Shown one piece after another: positions 60,485-64,000 of a stretch of 64,000 bases of DNA (the stretch's first letter is position 1; every line of letters begins with the position of its first letter). The position numbers and the translations under genes are program-made. This DNA is from Salticus scenicus (lineage: Eukaryota > Arthropoda > Arachnida > Araneae > Salticidae): positions 77,305,126 through 77,369,125 of the forward strand of contig OZ005649.1 of assembly GCA_963930645.1 (NCBI GenBank), read 5' to 3'. Below the pieces are notes generated by a model, which was not told the origin of the DNA, did no database searches, and saw nothing but the letters and a program-made list of their open reading frames with translations.

Positions 60485-61180
60485 GGATTCATTCTGTATA
60501 AATAGCCGTACTCAACTCTTCTCGCATCAATCTGTCCCACTAAGACGCTCATCTATCTAACATTAGATCCTGCCGGTTTTAGAACGATAGGCTATCTCGT
60601 CCTGTTTCCGTGACTCGTTCCAATCTCATGTCTTCTACAGTCTGAAATTAAATTGCTACACATTTGGCTTAATAATTGTTTTTAAAATGAATAAGGTTAG
60701 GCAATTACCGTTTCTAAATGAATGCTGTACCAATCTTAACGAATCCTGTTCCGCTATGACAACAACGATTTCATAACCTATTGGTTCGCCCATAGCGTAC
60801 GTTAGTTTTGGCCAAGAGAGAAAATTCAAAGCTTCAAGGGATAAGCCAGTCTATTACAATATGACGAGTGGCAGTTTCATGGTAATAAATATTTTTTTCG
60901 TGAAATATCGGAAGAACCCGCTTAACGTTCAGATAAAGGCATCCATTATAGGTAATAAACGGCGATATTTGTTTTCATATTTGAGCATAGACAAATGTAT
61001 AACGATTATACTAGGCTATTTGAATAGATAAAATTGCTATAATACTCTTAAAAAATAAAGCTTAGCTTATCAGCCAACTATATTGTAGACTCGATCATAG
61101 GTACGATAACTAAAAATTTACATATTTATGAAAAAAATATTTTATTTATCAGTAGTTAAACATACAGACATTAGTTTTTT
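60485..61180. other. non-coding, orphan promoter remains
   Basis: Starts with GGATTCATTCTGTATAAATAG and the ACATTAGATCCTGCCGG phrase also found near 46,765 and 19,695. Beyond 60,750 the sequence is unique and without an open frame. Confidence 0.45.
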
Positions 61181-61183
61181 CAA

Positions 61184-61560
61184 CCCTTCTTTTATAAAGT
61201 GTTGGGCTTCTCGTAGCACTGCATAACGAAAGACTTAAAGGGTATCATGTTGGGAATCTCAATAACCATTTGACTATTTATGCATGACGCGTGTAAAAAC
61301 TGTCTCGTTTTCAGAGGACTGGATTTCATGCTAGCGGACAGCTCAAAATTGACAGACGACACAGATTGGAGATAGGCATTTGACTTTGTATGAGAATACA
61401 TGATACGCGTAAAAGTTATCTCGGAAACCGTTTTCAGAGGCAGTTTCAAGAGGTGCGATAGACAGCCTGGATTTCATGCAAGCTGACAGTTGTCATTTGG
61501 AAATTGAAAAAAATATTTCCCGACGCGAAAAACAGCAATGAAAAGGTTATCTAGTCTAAA
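61184..61560 (+). pseudogene. decayed head of coiled-coil gene
   Basis: TTCTTTTATAAAGTGTTGGGCTTCTCGTA aligns with the start region of the gene at 62,511 but the ATG has been lost. Downstream, GGATTTCATGCAAGCTGACA and GAAATTGAAAAAAATATTTC occur in short frames that stop near 61,548. It is best read as a dead paralogue. Confidence 0.4.
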
Positions 61561-62490
61561 TGTTAAGTTTCTAATATCTGCGTAGCCTATATTGAATTTC
61601 TAATTTCTTCATGACCTAGTTTCTATTGTCTGCATGGTTAAATTACTAATATATACATTCTAATAGCCCGTGTTATATTTCTAATGTCTGTCGTTCATGG
61701 CCTCCTCGTTACCAGCAACATTTGTTTTTTTTGCGTAACAAACAGCCTGATCTAGACTGAGGTCGGATTTGTTATAATGGTCTCGTCTAATTTTGACATG
61801 TGAAAAAGATGTCTCGGAAACCGTTTCCAGGGGCCATTCCAAGAGGTGCAATCGAAAGCTTAAATTTCATGCGAAACGGAGTTGATAGTCTCGATTCGTT
61901 TTCGGAAAAATATCTTGGCTGAGAAAGAATTTTGAAACTGCATACGTGAGCTTTGTTATAAGGCCAATGAACCTTTGCCGTGCTCTTCTTGATTTTGACA
62001 TTTTCCCCTCATTTTTCAATATTTTTTACATTTACATTTAAACATTTACGTTCTTCTATACGATATTTGTAGTTTTACACATTTCGTAAATTTTCGACAG
62101 CTTTTGTTTGGGGCCTTAAATTTGTGCGTACAAGATTCGGCACAGTAAACTCTTTGACGTGCTCTTCTTAATTTTAACATTTCTTCGTAATTTTCGATAA
62201 ATTTTACTATTTACGTGTAAATTTTTACGCTTCTCTATACGATATTTGTCGTTTTTCTCATTTCGTTAATTTTCGACAGTTTCGGTCACTTGTGCAAGAG
62301 ATTGTCAAGTCAATGACTAGAAATACGGACGATTTAAAACTTCGACTTTTTACAATATTTTTTACATTTTAAACATTTTATTTTAATTTTGGACGGATTA
62401 ATTTTGAACTTTGATCTTTACAAGACAAGTCTGCTGTTAAACGGTTCGCTGTCTGTAAGCAAGCTGGCATTTTTTCAATTCCAGGCCCTT
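61561..62490. other. non-coding, repeat remnants
   Basis: TTTCTAATNTCTGCGT/GTCG phrases recur every 40-60 bases (61,570-61,690). At 61,800-61,925 is the segment shared with 52,700. TTCTACGATATTTGT-TTT phrases recur at 62,055 and 62,237. No gene is seen. Confidence 0.45.
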
Positions 62491-62505
62491 CTTTTATAAA
62501 GTATT
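62491..62505 (+). promoter_or_regulatory. TATA box of the coiled-coil gene
   Basis: CTTTTATAAAG lies only about 12 bases before the ATG. With normal TATA spacing the mRNA would start beyond this ATG, so either another upstream element is used or the leader is unusual. Confidence 0.4.
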
Positions 62506-62510
62506 GAACC

Positions 62511-62852
62511 ATGTCTCGTAATGACAAATCGAAACGGGTGGCGCTGAAACGTAAGCTGGATGAGGTCGAAAATGAAATGAGTCACAAAAAAGAAATGTAC
62601 GAGAGACGCCACGATGAGTGTAAAAAGGAGCTGGAAATCGCCCGAAAGGAAAATGCATCTCTTCAGAGAGAAGTTAGAGAGTTGTGGAAGAAATATGACT
62701 GTTTGAAAGATGCAGCGATGGACAGGATGGTGGCCCAAATTAGCGATCTGAAAGCGAAAAAATCGAGGCTGGAACTGGAGAATGTCAATCTTCAAGGAAA
62801 TTTTGAGAAATATATAAAACGTGATCCTAAAGAATCTTCAGCTAAGAAGTAA
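62511..62852 (+). CDS. coiled-coil protein starting MSRND
   Basis: 113 aa, highly charged, with heptads from about residue 10 to 100 (KRKLDEVENEMSHKKEM; REVRELWKKYDCLKD; SDLKAKKSRLELENVNLQG). It contains a basic head (KSKRVALKRK). The start MSRND and its nucleotides recur in the palindrome as truncated gene heads, so this seems the surviving complete member. Remote similarity in style, not sequence, to the apex gene. Dimerising scaffold or bZIP-like role is possible (basic region followed by coil) but the leucine spacing is not a clean zipper. Confidence 0.72.
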   Translation: MSRNDKSKRVALKRKLDEVENEMSHKKEMYERRHDECKKELEIARKENASLQREVRELWKKYDCLKDAAMDRMVAQISDLKAKKSRLELENVNLQGNFEKYIKRDPKESSAKK

Positions 62853-62926
62853 AATGCTGCGGCTACATTAAAATAAACCAACTAAAAAAGTCACATTGAA
62901 ATCAACCAACTGTAAAAGTCACATTG

Positions 62927-63015
62927 AGATCAACCAACCAACCAACTGTTTAAAAAAAAAAAAAAAAAAAATTTTTTTTTTTTTTTTTTTTTTTACAGTT
63001 GGTTGGTTGGTTGAT
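62927..63015. repeat. poly(A)-poly(T) inverted repeat, GGTT arms
   Basis: GATCAACCAACCAACCAACTGT and ACAGTTGGTTGGTTGGTTGATC-type arms, perfectly paired for about 20 bases, placed right in front of the promoter of a full-length gene. Confidence 0.82.
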
Positions 63016-63020
63016 CTTGT

Positions 63021-63060
63021 CTATATATAGGATCGCTGACGTGCCACGTCCTCATTCTAT
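63021..63060 (+). promoter_or_regulatory. promoter of the zinc-finger gene
   Basis: CTATATATAGGATCGCTGAC at 63,021 and CTCATTCTATC at 63,051. This is the functional counterpart of the orphan modules near 19,860, 20,175 and 46,455. Confidence 0.75.
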
Positions 63061-63124
63061 CTAGATCTTTGCCAGCAACGGTCATATCTCTCATTCTTAA
63101 ATCTGTAACATTTTTACAAACACG

Positions 63125-64000
63125 ATGGCTGAAAGTCTAAGAAATATACACAATTATTATATGGATTTGAGAAGGAAAGCTTATTCTTTCAAGTGTCCCC
63201 ATTGCAAGGTTGAAATGTTACCAATAAATTTCGAAAAGCATTCTTTAACCCATGGATTGAAAACGAAGACTTCTTGCGCATGGTGTAACGGACACTACGA
63301 GTGGAAATATGGCCAAAAGAAGCACAACGCGAGACATTTATTGACATGTTTTCGAAAATTTAAAGCCGTTAAGAGAATCGATAGAAGCGTAGGTATGGAG
63401 ACAGATGTGGAAATGGACGAGCCATATCGAATCCCCGACGAGCTCAGACTCATGGACACCCGTCCGTTGTGCGCTGCAGAATCGTTTTTCGATCATCAGG
63501 ACATTCGTGGATTCTTAACGGAACGCCTTTTCGAAGACCTTTGGCTATTGGATCATGAATCAGAGGTTGATTATTTCGAAGATGAGAATCTAAACGCGGC
63601 CGCCTCCTACGTTCGAAAGTACGCCAGGTCGGAAGATGAATGGTTTCACGTAATGGTTAAGGCTGCAGCATTTGAATCGTTTATAAGAGTTTTGGATAAA
63701 GAAGACGGTAGGATCACCACGCTGCCTTTTTCTTGTTGGTGCGACGGCGGTAAGGCCGAGGATCCAATTTTCAGACAGCATCGGCACATGATAGTGGTCG
63801 CGCCCATGGGTCTCTTCAAGAAAATCTGGTCGAAAGTCAAACCTTACAAAAGACCTTGCAAAAACTACGCTTCGAAAAAATACGAGTTGATAGAATCTGC
63901 TATGCATTTGGTCAACACGCTGGGCTACGTTAGCAAGAGGAGGTCGAGGTGTTACTTTACGATAGGTGGCAAGAGACATAAAAAGGCTCCACTGAAAAAC
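63125..64000 (+). CDS. zinc-finger protein with HUH-like motif (runs off window)
   Basis: The frame is open from the ATG at 63,125 (MAESLRNIHN) for 292 codons to the window end. Residues 24-43 form a C2H2 finger (CPHC, then EKHSLTH) and residues 51-75 a second Cys/His cluster (CAWC, H67/H71, C75). Residues 100-160 are acidic. At 217-226, RQHRHMIVVAP has the hydrophobic-flanked H-x-H of HUH endonucleases, and tyrosines Y248 and Y253 in NYASKKYELIE could serve as the nucleophile; KRRSRCYFTIGGKRHKK follows. Parvovirus-type NS1 proteins have such an N-terminal nuclease followed by a helicase, but the rest is outside the window. The role as replication initiator is tentative. Confidence 0.75.
   Translation, partial: MAESLRNIHNYYMDLRRKAYSFKCPHCKVEMLPINFEKHSLTHGLKTKTSCAWCNGHYEWKYGQKKHNARHLLTCFRKFKAVKRIDRSVGMETDVEMDEPYRIPDELRLMDTRPLCAAESFFDHQDIRGFLTERLFEDLWLLDHESEVDYFEDENLNAAASYVRKYARSEDEWFHVMVKAAAFESFIRVLDKEDGRITTLPFSCWCDGGKAEDPIFRQHRHMIVVAPMGLFKKIWSKVKPYKRPCKNYASKKYELIESAMHLVNTLGYVSKRRSRCYFTIGGKRHKKAPLKN

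Noticed and set aside
14437..63015. Open frames reading through A-T repeats (poly-Lys then poly-Phe proteins)
   Set aside because: They exist only because AAA and TTT are sense codons; they have no conserved ends, and tract length differs between the palindrome arms.
14437..63015. (CCAA)n/(GGTT)n runs as telomeric repeats
   Set aside because: Only 2-5 units each, always paired in inverted orientation around A-T tracts and dispersed over 50 kb; not terminal arrays.
63590..63979. 129-codon minus-strand frame
   Set aside because: Entirely inside the open plus-strand zinc-finger gene, which has the promoter, fingers and H-R-H motif.
1..64000. tRNA or rRNA genes
   Set aside because: No cloverleaf with TTCRA-type T-loop and A/B boxes, and no rRNA-like conserved stretch, was seen by eye on either strand.

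Overview
The window reads as animal (probably arthropod or other invertebrate) genomic DNA that changes, at about position 13,959, into a large insertion resembling an unclassified dsDNA virus. The calls rest on sequence reading alone; no database search was possible. The left 13.9 kb is AT-rich host DNA with decayed transposons: five copies or fragments of Penelope-like retroelements (reverse transcriptase plus GIY-YIG endonuclease), a degenerate Ty3/gypsy remnant and two foldback elements. The second foldback is a Tc1/mariner-like MITE whose end touches the first base of the virus-like DNA.

From 13,959 to 52,285 the sequence is one giant palindrome. The left arm (13,959-32,639) and right arm (32,646-52,285) are reverse complements meeting at a 6-base loop. 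The left arm lacks about 1.1 kb found beside the apex on the right, and the arms differ by substitutions, repeat-number changes, one deletion of about 450 bp and one duplication of about 180 bp. Each arm carries the same gene set: three paralogous proteins of about 180 aa with a BRO-N-like N-terminus, a Val-Pro repeat protein, a 446-aa protein with a basic stretch and an acidic tail, and small ORFs. A coiled-coil gene lies at the apex.

From 52,286 to 64,000 the virus-like DNA continues as single copy. It carries a fourth BRO-N-like protein with a C-terminal IAP-type RING finger, two paralogous helical proteins that could be Bcl-2-like, an intact coiled-coil gene, and a gene open at the window end with two zinc fingers and an H-R-H motif suggestive of an HUH-type replication nuclease.

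The genes share an expression grammar. Upstream are a TATA box and, 25-35 bases later, a TCATTYT-like initiator. Downstream of six gene types is a perfect or near-perfect hairpin with paired base changes between paralogues and a constant loop, followed by CCAAYATTGG. About 35 poly(A)-poly(T) inverted repeats, bounded by (CCAA)n/(GGTT)n, TCAAGGTCA or CC(A/C)CRCCC-type arms, sit next to real or orphan promoters. Much non-coding DNA is duplicated promoter and gene-head modules in tandem units of about 1.3-1.5 kb. No capsid, polymerase or other hallmark virus gene is seen, so the viral assignment is an inference from gene families, compactness and promoter style.
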